A program made the position numbers and the translations under genes. A DNA stretch of 64,000 bases. It comes from Nocardia jinanensis. GTDB lineage: Bacteria; Actinomycetota; Actinomycetes; Mycobacteriales; Mycobacteriaceae. The first letter of the stretch is position 1. Each line of letters begins with the position of its first letter. The notes under the pieces were generated by a model that had not been told where the DNA came from, ran no database searches, and saw only the letters and a list, made by a program, of their open reading frames with translations. Location of the stretch: positions 310,001 through 374,000 of the forward strand of contig NZ_BMMH01000007.1 of NCBI RefSeq assembly GCF_014645735.1, in the 5' to 3' direction. Below are positions 17,646 to 25,931 of the stretch, one piece after another.

Positions 17646-18422
17646 ATGACCCGGTCGGCACTTCCGGAAACGTGCGCTGCGCCCGCGACGACGGCGCGCC
17701 TGTGGGTGCGGCTGGGACATGCCGTCTATCTCGGTCCCGGGCTGGGGCTGACCCCGCATGCCACCGCGGTCCCGTCGCTGGGTCTCGGCGTGGACGCGCC
17801 GTTCCGGGTGCGTGCCGGGGAATCGGTGGACCTCACGGCACGCAGCTTCCTTTTCCGCGCACGGGTCGTCCACCATCTGGTGGAGACCCACGGGCGGATG
17901 CTGTTCTGTTTCTTCGATCCGACCAGCGCACGACTGACCCGGTGCCTGGGCGGAATGACCGCCGCGACAGGTGGCTACCCCTACGCCCACCGGCACGAGG
18001 ACGAACTCGTCGCACTGTGCCGCGATCCGGAACCGGATATCGAACGGATCCTCGAACTGGCCAGCGTGCCGTTGCCGGCGATACGTGACGACCGTATCGC
18101 CGCGGTGGCGGCGACGATCCGGGCCGACCCCGCTCCTCCCTACCGGGCCACGGACTGTGCGCGCGGAGTGGGGCTGTCCACCTCGTATTTCCTGCGCACC
18201 TTCGCCGCGCAGACCGGGACGAGTTTCCGCCGCTACGTCCAGTGGGCACGGATGGTGCGTATCGCGCGTTCCCATGCGGCGGGCCACGATATGACCCGGG
18301 CGGCCGCGGACGCGGGTTTCGCCTCGCCGTCGCATTTCAGCGATACCTTCCGGACGATGTTCGGGCTCACGCCCACATCCTTCGTCGGGATCGGCGGTGA
18401 GCTCGCCATCATCGAGCGGTGA
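17646..18422 (+). CDS. AraC family transcriptional regulator
   Basis: The 258-residue protein ends with the double helix-turn-helix of AraC regulators: LSTSYFLRTFAAQTGTSFRR, then DMTRAAADAGFASPSHFSDT and FRTMFGLTP. The N-terminal part is a short cupin-like sensing region. It diverges from the truncated hydrolase and the DUF72 gene and precedes the YceI gene by about 100 bases, so it could control either side. Its ligand is unknown. Confidence 0.85.
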   Translation: MTRSALPETCAAPATTARLWVRLGHAVYLGPGLGLTPHATAVPSLGLGVDAPFRVRAGESVDLTARSFLFRARVVHHLVETHGRMLFCFFDPTSARLTRCLGGMTAATGGYPYAHRHEDELVALCRDPEPDIERILELASVPLPAIRDDRIAAVAATIRADPAPPYRATDCARGVGLSTSYFLRTFAAQTGTSFRRYVQWARMVRIARSHAAGHDMTRAAADAGFASPSHFSDTFRTMFGLTPTSFVGIGGELAIIER

Positions 18423-18477
18423 GGCCACCACCTCTGTCGGCGGTGCGGTGGCGTGGGTATATTCGGCATCGGAAACT

Positions 18478-18498
18478 AGTTGCTTGTGCTAATCAACT
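18478..18498. promoter_or_regulatory. Inverted repeat upstream of the YceI gene
   Basis: AGTTG, eleven bases, CAACT lies 25 bases before the YceI start. It is a weak operator candidate. Confidence 0.25.
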
Positions 18499-18522
18499 CT
18501 GAATGGTGAAAAGGTGATGCTC

Positions 18523-19347
18523 ATGTCCGGTGTGACCGGCCGCATCCACGGCGCCGACGGCTGGCCCGTTCCCGAAGCGGTGCTGACCGTGACGGATATG
18601 CGCGGTCGGCAGATCTGCCGCGCGGTAGCCGACGAAAACGGTGCGGTGTCCACCGAGCCGGTACGTCCGGGTGTGCACACGGCCGTGATCACGGCCGCCG
18701 GGTATCAGCCCGCGGCGCGGGCGGTGCAGATCTCGTCCTCGGGATCGGGCATGCTGGGCGAGATCGCGCTCGTGCCGGTGGTCGATGCCGTCGCCCTCCC
18801 CCCGGCCGGTCCGTGGACCATCGATCCGGTGCACTCCTCGGTGATCGCCACCGCGCGTCATCTGGGTATCTCCAGTATCAAAGCGCGGTTCGCCGAAGTC
18901 AGCGGCCGGCTCGATATCGCCGAACGGTTCGAGCAGACCTCCGGTTATGCCGAGATCAAGGCCGCCACCATCGATACCGGTATCGATATGCGCGATACGC
19001 ACCTGCGGTCCAGCGATTTCCTCGATGTGGAGAACTATCCGCTGATCTCCTTCATCAGCAACGGGCTCAGCCGTACGGGCGGCGATACCTGGGTGATGTC
19101 GGGTGAGCTTTCCCTGCACGGGCAGCGCCGGGCGGTCGACCTCGCGTTGACCTACGGCGGGTTCGGCCCGGATCCATGGGGTGGGGTACGGGCCGCGTTC
19201 CACGCCGAAGCGACTCTGCGCCGTGACGATTTCGCCATCGACTACAACGCGGTGGTGCGCGCCGGAGTGGCGGCGATCGGGACCACTGTCAAGATCGATC
19301 TGGATATCCAGGTGGTGCAGGGGGATCAGCTCCCCGAGTCCGCGTAG
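18523..19347 (+). CDS. YceI family protein with N-terminal carboxypeptidase-regulatory-like domain
   Basis: The 274-residue protein has two parts. Residues 1-90 look like a carboxypeptidase-regulatory (CarboxypepD_reg) beta domain (GRIHGADGWPVPEAVLTVTD). From about residue 95, PAGPWTIDPVHSSVIATARH begins a YceI lipocalin-like barrel that in other members holds an isoprenoid. HSSDFLDVENYP-type and LSLHGQRRAVDL strands are visible. There is no signal peptide, so it is probably cytoplasmic. AAGG lies eight bases before the ATG at 18523, which I prefer to an ATG two codons earlier. Confidence 0.82.
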   Translation: MSGVTGRIHGADGWPVPEAVLTVTDMRGRQICRAVADENGAVSTEPVRPGVHTAVITAAGYQPAARAVQISSSGSGMLGEIALVPVVDAVALPPAGPWTIDPVHSSVIATARHLGISSIKARFAEVSGRLDIAERFEQTSGYAEIKAATIDTGIDMRDTHLRSSDFLDVENYPLISFISNGLSRTGGDTWVMSGELSLHGQRRAVDLALTYGGFGPDPWGGVRAAFHAEATLRRDDFAIDYNAVVRAGVAAIGTTVKIDLDIQVVQGDQLPESA

Positions 19348-19359
19348 CGGTGCGGACAG

Positions 19360-19392
19360 CGGTAGCCGGTCCCGTCACGGCCCCGGCTACCG
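19360..19392. terminator. Hairpin between convergent genes
   Basis: CGGTAGCCGG and CCGGCTACCG are exact complements 13 bases apart, between the YceI stop and the stop of the monooxygenase gene. The right arm overlaps the monooxygenase stop codon. It probably ends transcription on both strands. Confidence 0.55.
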
Positions 19393-20604
19393 GATCGCGC
19401 TCGTCCGGCGGTATCCCTCGGTGATCGCGCCCAGTTCCGCATCGGTCAGCACGTCCTGGATGCGATCGAAGCCCGCCGGTGCCCGCTCCGCGACGACGCG
19501 CAGGATACGGTCCATCGGAATATCCCGGTTGGCGAGCACGACGGCATTGGCCTGTTCGCGACGCGCCGTTTCGTAGGCCGCCAGCCCGGCGACCGGATCG
19601 CCGGTGCCCGCCAATCCGGCGGCGACCGCCCGGGCGTCGAGGATCGCCTGCGAGCCGCCGTTGGAGCCGACCGGATACATCGGGTGCGCGGCGTCGCCGA
19701 GCAGGGTGATCCGGCCGAAGCTCCAGCGCGGCAGCGGATCCCGGTCCACCATCGGATACTCCAGCAGGGGCTCGCTGGCGGCCAGTAGCGCGGCCGCGTC
19801 CAGGCCCGCGATCCGCCACCCGCGGTAGTGCGGCAGCACGTCGTCGAGCCGCCCGGCGCGCGTCCACTCGGCCTCACCCTGTGTGTCCTGCGGCATCCGC
19901 ACCTCGGCGACCCAGTTGACGAGCACATCGTCGTCACCGGGCGCGGCGGTGCCGATCGGGTAGGCGACGAGTTTGGCGGCGTGGTTGCCACCGGCCATCA
20001 GCATCGACGTGCCGCTGAGGAATCGCGGCGCGGTGGCCACGCCGCGCCACATCCGGATTCCGTTCCATCGCGGCGGACCTTCGTCCGGATACAGATGCGC
20101 TCGCACGCCGGAGTGCAAGCCGTCGGCGCCGATCACCGCATCCGCGGTCAATTCGACGGCGGTACCGGTATCGCGCTCCTCGACAGTCACGCGTACCCGC
20201 CGGTCCTCCTGGACTGCGGTGGCGAAGTAATATCCGGTGCGCACCGCGCCGGGGCCGAGTCGTCCGAGCACCGCGTCCAGCAGTAACGCCTGGAGCCGGC
20301 CCCGGTGTACCGAATACTGGGGCCACGGATGCCCGGCCGCGACTCCGCGCGGCTCCCGCCAGATCTCGTTGCCGAATTTGTCGTAATGCACCAGTTCGGA
20401 GGTGGCGACTGCCTGTGCGGCGAGTGCGTCGTGCAGTCCGAGCTCGGCCAGGGCGCCGGTGGCGTGGGGCAGCAGATTGATGCCGACCCCCAGCGGGCGC
20501 AGCGTCTGCACCCGGTCGATCACCTGGGCCTCGATCCCGGCCGCGTGCAGGCTCAGCGCCGTCGTCAGTCCGCCGATCCCGGCGCCGACGATCAGAACTC
20601 TCAC
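19387..20604 (-). CDS. FAD-dependent aromatic monooxygenase
   Basis: The 405-residue protein is a class A flavoprotein hydroxylase. It has the FAD-binding VLIVGAGIGGLTTALSL at the N-terminus, the DGLHSGVR loop and the second FAD motif LLGDAAHPMYPVGSNGG. It resembles 3-hydroxybenzoate 6-hydroxylase/salicylate-hydroxylase relatives. The GTG start overlaps the stop of the chorismate-lyase-like gene (GTGA). Together they could turn chorismate into 4-hydroxybenzoate and hydroxylate it, but the true substrate is unknown. Confidence 0.85.
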   Translation of the reverse strand: MRVLIVGAGIGGLTTALSLHAAGIEAQVIDRVQTLRPLGVGINLLPHATGALAELGLHDALAAQAVATSELVHYDKFGNEIWREPRGVAAGHPWPQYSVHRGRLQALLLDAVLGRLGPGAVRTGYYFATAVQEDRRVRVTVEERDTGTAVELTADAVIGADGLHSGVRAHLYPDEGPPRWNGIRMWRGVATAPRFLSGTSMLMAGGNHAAKLVAYPIGTAAPGDDDVLVNWVAEVRMPQDTQGEAEWTRAGRLDDVLPHYRGWRIAGLDAAALLAASEPLLEYPMVDRDPLPRWSFGRITLLGDAAHPMYPVGSNGGSQAILDARAVAAGLAGTGDPVAGLAAYETARREQANAVVLANRDIPMDRILRVVAERAPAGFDRIQDVLTDAELGAITEGYRRTSAIR

Positions 20605-21134
20605 CGGGCTACATCCAATGGAACGTAGGCGGGGTTGAAGCGCTCGTGCAGATGGGCCACGACGGTGGACCGGTGGTCGCAGAGCACGCTTTCCTTGTAC
20701 GCGCAGGGCAGGTCTTCCTGATCCCCGGACACGGGCCACCGGGTGACGCCCGCGCCCAGCACTGTGCGCGCGAGATAGCGCCGGGCGGCGGCCAGGCTGT
20801 GGCCGATGGGCAGCTGCTCGTCGGTGAGCAGGGCGGTCAGTTCGTCGTCGGTGGCCACCACGGCCACACAGTTCCACGAGACCGCCGCGCCGTCGCTCGT
20901 GATGAGGGTCGAGCGGCGGACGACCACGGGATCGGCATCCGCGCAGCCCAGGGCCGCGCGTACGGTGGGGTCGAGGTCTCGGCCGAGGGCGATGTGCTGA
21001 TCGGTGAGGTCGAGTGCCAGCGGGCGGCCGACCAGGGCCTCCAGCAGTCTCGTCATCGATCCGTCAGCGCGCAGTAACATCCGGGTAACCGAAGGTAAAT
21101 CGGATTCCGTTGTCTCCGTGAGGGATTCCGTCAC
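20601..21134 (-). CDS. Chorismate pyruvate-lyase-like protein
   Basis: The 177-residue protein has the pattern of the chorismate lyase/UTRA fold found in Rv2949c-type enzymes: RMLLRADGSMTRLLEALVG, then a strand VVVRRSTLITSDG AAVSWN, then LPIGHSLAAARRYLARTVLG. Rv2949c-type enzymes release pyruvate from chorismate to give 4-hydroxybenzoate. The 3' end is coupled to the FAD monooxygenase. An alternative is a stand-alone UTRA ligand-binding protein, since no DNA-binding domain is present. I think lyase is more likely because of the enzyme partner. Confidence 0.6.
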   Translation of the reverse strand: MTESLTETTESDLPSVTRMLLRADGSMTRLLEALVGRPLALDLTDQHIALGRDLDPTVRAALGCADADPVVVRRSTLITSDGAAVSWNCVAVVATDDELTALLTDEQLPIGHSLAAARRYLARTVLGAGVTRWPVSGDQEDLPCAYKESVLCDHRSTVVAHLHERFNPAYVPLDVAR

Positions 21135-21248
21135 CAGGTCAACGATACCGGGGTCACGCCGGTGTGGCCTTCCCGCCGGCGGAGATATCGGCCACCCGGC
21201 GACCGATGAGGCATCGCCGCCGAAGCTGCCGGATTCACCCCTTTCACA

Positions 21249-21262
21249 ACCAAGCGCTTGTT
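21249..21262. promoter_or_regulatory. KstR2-like operator
   Basis: ACCAAGCGCTTGTT matches the published KstR2 consensus AnCAAGnnCTTGnT at every fixed base. It ends 11 bases before the start of the reductase-like gene at 21274. A close motif of another TetR regulator is possible. Confidence 0.55.
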
Positions 21263-21273
21263 AGAATCCGGCG

Positions 21274-22359
21274 ATGATCTCGACGGTCGTCTGGGGGACC
21301 GGCAATGTGGGCCGCGCCGCCATCCGGGCGGTCGACGCCCACCCCGAACTCGAACTGTGTGCTGTCCTCGTCCACGATCCCGGCAAAGCCGGCCGGGACG
21401 CGGGCGAACTGGCCGGACTGGACCGGGCACTCGGCGTCGCCGCCACCACCGATATCGACGTGGTGCTGGCAGGCGGTCCGGGCGCGGTGGTGTACGCCGC
21501 CTCCGGCGAAATCCGGCCCGACGACGCTCTCGCCGATATCGTCCGCGCGATCGGCGCCGGCGCGGTGGTGGTGACACCGGCGCTCTACGCCCTCTACGAC
21601 CAGCGCAACGCCCCACCCGAGATGCGTGAGCCGGTGCTGGCCGCGATCGGATCTGGTGGCGGCTCGCTGTTCGTCTCCGGAATAGACCCGGGCTGGGGCA
21701 ACGATGTGCTGCCCCTGCTGGTCAGCGGGCTGGGCAGCGTCATCGAGGTGGTGCGCTGCCAGGAGATCTTCGACTACTCCACCTATGACCAGCCCGATTC
21801 CGTGCGCTACCTGGTGGGGATGGGCCAGCCCATGGATCAGGTGCCACCTATGGTGATGCCCACTGTCCCGACCATGGTGTGGGGCGGTCAGGTTCGGCTC
21901 ATGGCCCGGGCGCTCGGAGTCGAACTGGACGAGGTCCGGGAGAGCGTGGAACGGCTCGCCCTGGAGACCACCGTCGAGACCGCGACCATGGGCAAGTTCG
22001 AGGCCGGCACCCAGGGGGCGATGCGCTTCGAGGTACAGGGGATCGTGGCCGGGGAGCCCCGGATCGTGGTGGAGCACATCACCCGGATCCATCCTTCCTG
22101 CGCGCCCGAATGGCCCGCCCCGCCCAACGGCGAGGGCACGCACCGGGTGATCATCGAAGGGCGCCCGCGAATCGAGGTCACCGTCGAAGCCACCGACGAG
22201 GGCGGTAACTACGCGGCCGGCGGTAACGCCACGGCCGTGGGCCGGCTGGTCGGTGCGATCGACTGGCTCGTCGCGGCCGAGCCCGGCCTCTACGACGCGC
22301 TCGATGTGCCGCTGCGTCCGGCGGCGGGAAAGCTGGGAAGGAACGGTCATGAGAGTTGA
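21274..22359 (+). CDS. Dihydrodipicolinate-reductase-like NAD(P)-binding protein
   Basis: The 361-residue protein starts with a Rossmann motif (STVVWGTGNVGRAAIRAV) and resembles the 2,4-diaminopentanoate dehydrogenase/DapB-like group common in mycobacteria and Nocardia. The C-terminal domain has GIDPGWGNDVLPLL. Many such genes sit in steroid or lipid catabolic clusters. It is followed, with an 11-base overlap, by a carboxymuconolactone-decarboxylase-like gene, and preceded by a KstR2-like operator only 11 bases from the start. The substrate is unknown. Confidence 0.75.
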   Translation: MISTVVWGTGNVGRAAIRAVDAHPELELCAVLVHDPGKAGRDAGELAGLDRALGVAATTDIDVVLAGGPGAVVYAASGEIRPDDALADIVRAIGAGAVVVTPALYALYDQRNAPPEMREPVLAAIGSGGGSLFVSGIDPGWGNDVLPLLVSGLGSVIEVVRCQEIFDYSTYDQPDSVRYLVGMGQPMDQVPPMVMPTVPTMVWGGQVRLMARALGVELDEVRESVERLALETTVETATMGKFEAGTQGAMRFEVQGIVAGEPRIVVEHITRIHPSCAPEWPAPPNGEGTHRVIIEGRPRIEVTVEATDEGGNYAAGGNATAVGRLVGAIDWLVAAEPGLYDALDVPLRPAAGKLGRNGHES

Positions 22360-22864
22360 TATCCCCGAAGGTAAGGATCCGATCGGCTACGTCTGGGGCG
22401 AGATGGTGCCCGGGATCGGTATCGCCGCGTCGAACTTCTCGTTGGCGGTGTACGCGCACACCACGCTCGGACTGCGTGAGTTCGAGGCGGCGCGGCTGCG
22501 GATCGCCCAGATCAACGGGTGCGTGTTCTGCCTGGACTGGCGCACCGAACGCGACGGTGTGAAGGTGGAAGAGGGCTTCGATGCCGCCGTCGCCGACTGG
22601 CGTGATACCAGTGTCCTGGACGGCCGGGCGCGGCTGGCCGCCGAATACGCCGAACGCTACGCCTTGGACCACCACAACCTCGACGAGGACTTCTGGTCCC
22701 GGATGACCGCGCACTACAGCCAGGCCGAGATCGTGGAACTGAGTATGTGCCTGGGGTCCTGGCTCGCCTTCGGCCGCCTCAACCATGTGCTCGGGCTCGA
22801 CGCGGTCTGTGTGCTTCCGGGGCATGCGGCCCCGAGCGCCCCGGGGGCACGCCCGGGCGCCTGA
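22349..22864 (+). CDS. Carboxymuconolactone decarboxylase/AhpD-like protein
   Basis: The 171-residue all-helical protein carries RIAQINGCVFCLDWRTERD, with the CxxC pair of AhpD-like disulfide reductases; the CMD family also includes true decarboxylases. The expected histidine follows as in the family core (NHVLGLDAVC near the end is another landmark). It overlaps the preceding reductase-like gene by 11 bases and is surely cotranscribed. Role in peroxide defence or ring-fission catabolism cannot be told apart. Confidence 0.8.
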   Translation: MRVDIPEGKDPIGYVWGEMVPGIGIAASNFSLAVYAHTTLGLREFEAARLRIAQINGCVFCLDWRTERDGVKVEEGFDAAVADWRDTSVLDGRARLAAEYAERYALDHHNLDEDFWSRMTAHYSQAEIVELSMCLGSWLAFGRLNHVLGLDAVCVLPGHAAPSAPGARPGA

Positions 22865-22919
22865 ATCCTCTGAACGGGACCGCCGCGATGAACCGCGGCG
22901 CGCTGGGTAACTGCGGGGT

Positions 22920-22991
22920 ATGGAAACTCGAGACCGATTCGCCGAGCTTTGGGACGTGCGCACCGCGTACGGCCCGGGAGGCGCCCGGTGA
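22920..22991 (+). CDS. Possible 23-residue leader ORF
   Basis: An ATG ORF reading METRDRFAELWDVRTAYGPG plus three residues ends in TGA, overlapping the GTG of the next gene (GTGA). It has no clear ribosome binding site. The coupling suggests it is translated, perhaps as a leader, but it is too short to be sure. Confidence 0.3.
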   Translation: METRDRFAELWDVRTAYGPGGAR

Positions 22992-23467
22992 GGCTGCATA
23001 TCGTCATCGAGGAACTGCAGTTCTCCGAACGCGAACTCGCCGGGGAGCTGTCCGCTGTCGCGATCCGGCACCGCGCCGAGCACGAAATCCACCGAACGGC
23101 TCAGGACCTGGCGGTCTGGTCACAGGACCATCTTCGCGAACTGGACGCGCTCGCACCTCGTTTCGGGGTGGCCGCGGGGCGCGGTCGTCGTGATCGGTGG
23201 GCCCGGCTGCCCCGGGGCCGCCGAGTGCGGGGAGTGGTCGGCCGGCTACCGGACCCGGGCTTGCGACTGCTCCGCGACCTGCGCCGGCTGCATCAGCTCG
23301 CGGCAGGTGTCTCGGTGGACTGGGAACTGCTCGCCCAGGGCGCGCAAGCGGCGCGTGAACCGGAGTTGCTGGACCTGGCCGCGCACTGTCACCCCGGCAC
23401 CCTGCGGCAGTTGCGCTGGACCAACGCCATGTTGAAGGTGCTCTCACCCCAGATACTCGCCGGCTGA
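22988..23467 (+). CDS. Conserved helical actinobacterial protein of unknown function
   Basis: The 159-residue protein is almost all helix. It begins RLHIVIEELQFSERELAGEL, has AEHEIHRTAQDLAVWSQDH, an arginine-rich linker, and ends LLDLAAHCHPGTLRQLRWTN AMLKVLSPQIL. I recall similar unnamed proteins in Streptomyces and relatives. The conserved histidines and glutamates hint at a ferritin-like four-helix bundle, but no diiron motif is clear. The GTG start overlaps the 23-residue ORF. Confidence 0.65.
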   Translation: MRLHIVIEELQFSERELAGELSAVAIRHRAEHEIHRTAQDLAVWSQDHLRELDALAPRFGVAAGRGRRDRWARLPRGRRVRGVVGRLPDPGLRLLRDLRRLHQLAAGVSVDWELLAQGAQAAREPELLDLAAHCHPGTLRQLRWTNAMLKVLSPQILAG

Positions 23468-23678
23468 GGATACGACCACCGGAGATCGGCGTGTCTTCAT
23501 CGGCCGCCCTGGTGAGTGGGCCGTGGTGATCCCATCGGCGAAGACCTGTGTGATCGCCGCCCACACGGGTAGCCGCGCCCTATGGCCGTGGCCGGCGGCA
23601 TGCTGCTGACGGGACCCCGGTCCAGCCGGCTCGTCGAAGACGAAGGCCGGCGTGAACCTGCGAAGAGAAAGGCCGACG

Positions 23679-24407
23679 ATGACTGATCGGATTTCGGTGA
23701 ATCCGCTTCCGGCGCTGGTGCGCGGCGCGTTCGACACCGGTGCCCGGCTGCGGCACGCCCGTTTCTTCCATCCACGCGGGGTCCGGCTGTCCGGCCGGTT
23801 CCACGCCGAACCCGAATTCGAGCCGTTGTTCGGCGCGGGTGAACGCGCGACGCTCGCGCGGTTGTCGAAAGGCGTAGGTACCCCCGGTGGCGTTCCGGAT
23901 GTTCTCGGCCTCGCCTTCCGCGTACTCGACCGCGACGAGAAGCCGTGGGATTTCGCGCTCGCCACTACCGGACAGAGCGCAGCCGTCCGGTTGACCCTGA
24001 CCCTCGCGCGCGGGTGGGACAGTGCGAGATTCGGCAGTCTGCTGCCCTACCGGTGGGGCGATTCCGGTCCGCTCTGGGTGCTCGCGGAGCCGGATCCCGG
24101 GCAACCCACGAGCACCTCACTGACATCCTTGGCGCGGTATGTGCACGAGCACCAGGTCGGGTTCACGGTATCCGTCGCCGGGCTGGGGTCCGGGCGTCGC
24201 AAGGTCGGGCATCTGCTGCTGCGTGCGGCGGATCCGGGCGAGCACCGGACCGATTTCTACGACCCGGTGTTGAACCATCCCGCCGAAGTGGCGCTGCTAC
24301 CCCGGCAGGTACAGCGGCTCCGGGAATCCGCCTACGACGGCAGCCGCCGCGGCCGTGGCGTCGAGGACCGGGAGACCGGGCGGGTCGAGGTGAACCCACC
24401 CCGGTGA
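23679..24407 (+). CDS. Catalase-fold-like conserved protein
   Basis: The 242-residue product has GARLRHARFFHPRGVRLSGR, LARLSKGVGTPGGVPDVLGL and AFRVLDRDEKPWDFALATTG. This pattern recalls the catalase-related fold without the catalytic core, often labelled phosphodiesterase in actinobacteria. I do not see the tyrosine heme ligand. AGAAAGG lies just before the ATG at 23679. Function is unknown. Confidence 0.6.
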   Translation: MTDRISVNPLPALVRGAFDTGARLRHARFFHPRGVRLSGRFHAEPEFEPLFGAGERATLARLSKGVGTPGGVPDVLGLAFRVLDRDEKPWDFALATTGQSAAVRLTLTLARGWDSARFGSLLPYRWGDSGPLWVLAEPDPGQPTSTSLTSLARYVHEHQVGFTVSVAGLGSGRRKVGHLLLRAADPGEHRTDFYDPVLNHPAEVALLPRQVQRLRESAYDGSRRGRGVEDRETGRVEVNPPR

Positions 24408-24413
24408 CGACGC

Positions 24414-24430
24414 GGCCGGGGAAACCGGCC
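24414..24430. terminator. Short hairpin between convergent genes
   Basis: GGCCGG, five bases, CCGGCC follows the stop of the catalase-fold-like gene and faces the NUDIX gene end. Confidence 0.4.
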
Positions 24431-24463
24431 ACCGCGGTGCCGGTATGTCACGGTGGTGACCGA

Positions 24464-25171
24464 TCAGTGGTGTGTCCAGTCGGGCTGGGCGAAATCGGCG
24501 ACCCGGGCTGCCTTCGGGTCGCTGCCCAGCAGGACCACTTCGCGGAACTGCCACAGCATGGCGCCGGTGGGTGCGTGGATCGTCATATCCGGGCCCAGGC
24601 GCATCTGCAGCAGGCCGGGCTCCCCGGGCGCCGCGTCGATCGCCGGGGTCGTGGTGTCCATACGGGCGGAGTCCCGCAGCACCCAGTGCGGCGCGTCGTC
24701 GGCGGCGAGGCGGTCGAAACCGGCCCGGTGCACCGAATGGACCTCGTCCGGACTCGGGTGCAGCCGGGTGATATCGGACAACGTCGCGACGAGGGGAGTA
24801 ATGGCGAACCCCGAGGCGGCCGGGAAGTCGTCGAGTGTTCCGAGCACATCGCTGGGCCCCATCGTCAGCCCGAGCTCTTCGTGCAGTTCGCGCAGGGCGG
24901 CCTGCTCGGTGGTCTCCTCGGGTTCGACCCGGCCCCCGGGCAGTGCCCACTGCCCCGCGTTGCGGCCCCGGTAGGCACGTTTGATGACCAGCACCGCGAG
25001 CGACTCACCGGTATCGACCACGCACAACACCACGGCGGCCCGGCGCAGTCCCTCGGTATCGGGTACCGCGATCCGGGGGAACACCGAGAGCCGGGCCCGG
25101 GCCAGGGTGCGGAAATCGTCGAGATTGTGCGGGACCCGCGGTCCCCGGTCTGCGCCCATACGTTCGATCAT
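24464..25171 (-). CDS. NUDIX hydrolase
   Basis: The protein of about 235 residues carries a canonical Nudix box, G(5x)E(7x)REUxEExGU, seen as GRVEPEETTEQAALRELHEE LGL. These enzymes hydrolyse nucleoside diphosphates linked to another group. The C-terminal half (TPLVATLSDITRLHPSPDEV) resembles CoA or NADH pyrophosphatase-like members. The start is uncertain: ATG at 25171 or 25159, neither with a good ribosome binding site. It is downstream of the LexA paralogue on the same strand. Confidence 0.8.
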   Translation of the reverse strand: MIERMGADRGPRVPHNLDDFRTLARARLSVFPRIAVPDTEGLRRAAVVLCVVDTGESLAVLVIKRAYRGRNAGQWALPGGRVEPEETTEQAALRELHEELGLTMGPSDVLGTLDDFPAASGFAITPLVATLSDITRLHPSPDEVHSVHRAGFDRLAADDAPHWVLRDSARMDTTTPAIDAAPGEPGLLQMRLGPDMTIHAPTGAMLWQFREVVLLGSDPKAARVADFAQPDWTHH

Positions 25172-25211
25172 GCACCATCGGCACGGTGCCACCGGGCGGC
25201 GGCCGCCACGT

Positions 25212-25856
25212 TCACATCCGCCGCATCACCGAGACCACCTTGCCCAGCACCACCGCGTGATCGCCGTCGATCACCTGATATGCCGGGTTGCGCGGTTCCA
25301 GGTACACATGGCCGGCGCGGCGGCGGAACACCTTGACCGTCGCCTCACCGTCGAGCATCGCGGCGACGATCTCCCCGGTCTGTGCGTCGGGCTGGCGGCG
25401 CACCACGACGATATCCCCGTCGCAGATAGCGGCGTCCACCATCGAATCCCCGCGTACCCGCAGCCCGAAAACGGTGCCGCGGCCGACGAGTTCGCGGGGC
25501 AGGGTGAGGACGTCATCGGTGTGCTCGTCGGCGAGTATCGGTGTGCCCGCGGCGATATCGCCGACGACCGGCACGGCGACCGCGTCCCGGGCCGGTTCCG
25601 TCTCCGCCCCGGCCTTCAGGAACAACCGGATATCCATCGGCCGCGAGACCCCGTCCCCGCGGCGCAGGAATCCTTTCTCCTCGAGGCTCTGCAGATGTCT
25701 CGACACCGAGGACGACGACCGCAGCCCCACCGCGTCGCCGAGCTGCCGGGTGTTCGGCGGATAACCGTGACGCACCACCCATTCCTGTATCGCCGCGAGG
25801 ATCCGGCGCTGGCGCTGCGGCAGTGTCGAGGTGTCGAGGTGGTCGTATTCGGTCAC
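25212..25856 (-). CDS. LexA-family repressor (paralogue)
   Basis: The 214-residue protein has an N-terminal winged helix (QRQRRILAAIQEWVVRHGYP, residues 15-34) and a LexA peptidase domain. The A103-G104 cleavage site is in GDIAAGTPI, the catalytic serine is S138 in RGDSMVDAA and the lysine is K175 in EATVKVF. So it should self-cleave under RecA. The recognition part (SSSSVSRHLQSLEEKGFLRR) differs from the usual actinobacterial LexA (TSSVAHQL type), and I find no TCGAAC-N4-GTTCGA SOS box upstream. It is likely a second LexA with its own targets. Start is the GTG at 25856. Confidence 0.8.
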   Translation of the reverse strand: MTEYDHLDTSTLPQRQRRILAAIQEWVVRHGYPPNTRQLGDAVGLRSSSSVSRHLQSLEEKGFLRRGDGVSRPMDIRLFLKAGAETEPARDAVAVPVVGDIAAGTPILADEHTDDVLTLPRELVGRGTVFGLRVRGDSMVDAAICDGDIVVVRRQPDAQTGEIVAAMLDGEATVKVFRRRAGHVYLEPRNPAYQVIDGDHAVVLGKVVSVMRRM

Positions 25857-25931
25857 CGGAGCATCGTATGACCAGGCGCGACGACAGCTTCCGCGGTATC
25901 GGTCACCGGTGCCGGATGCGCCGGGGCGTGC

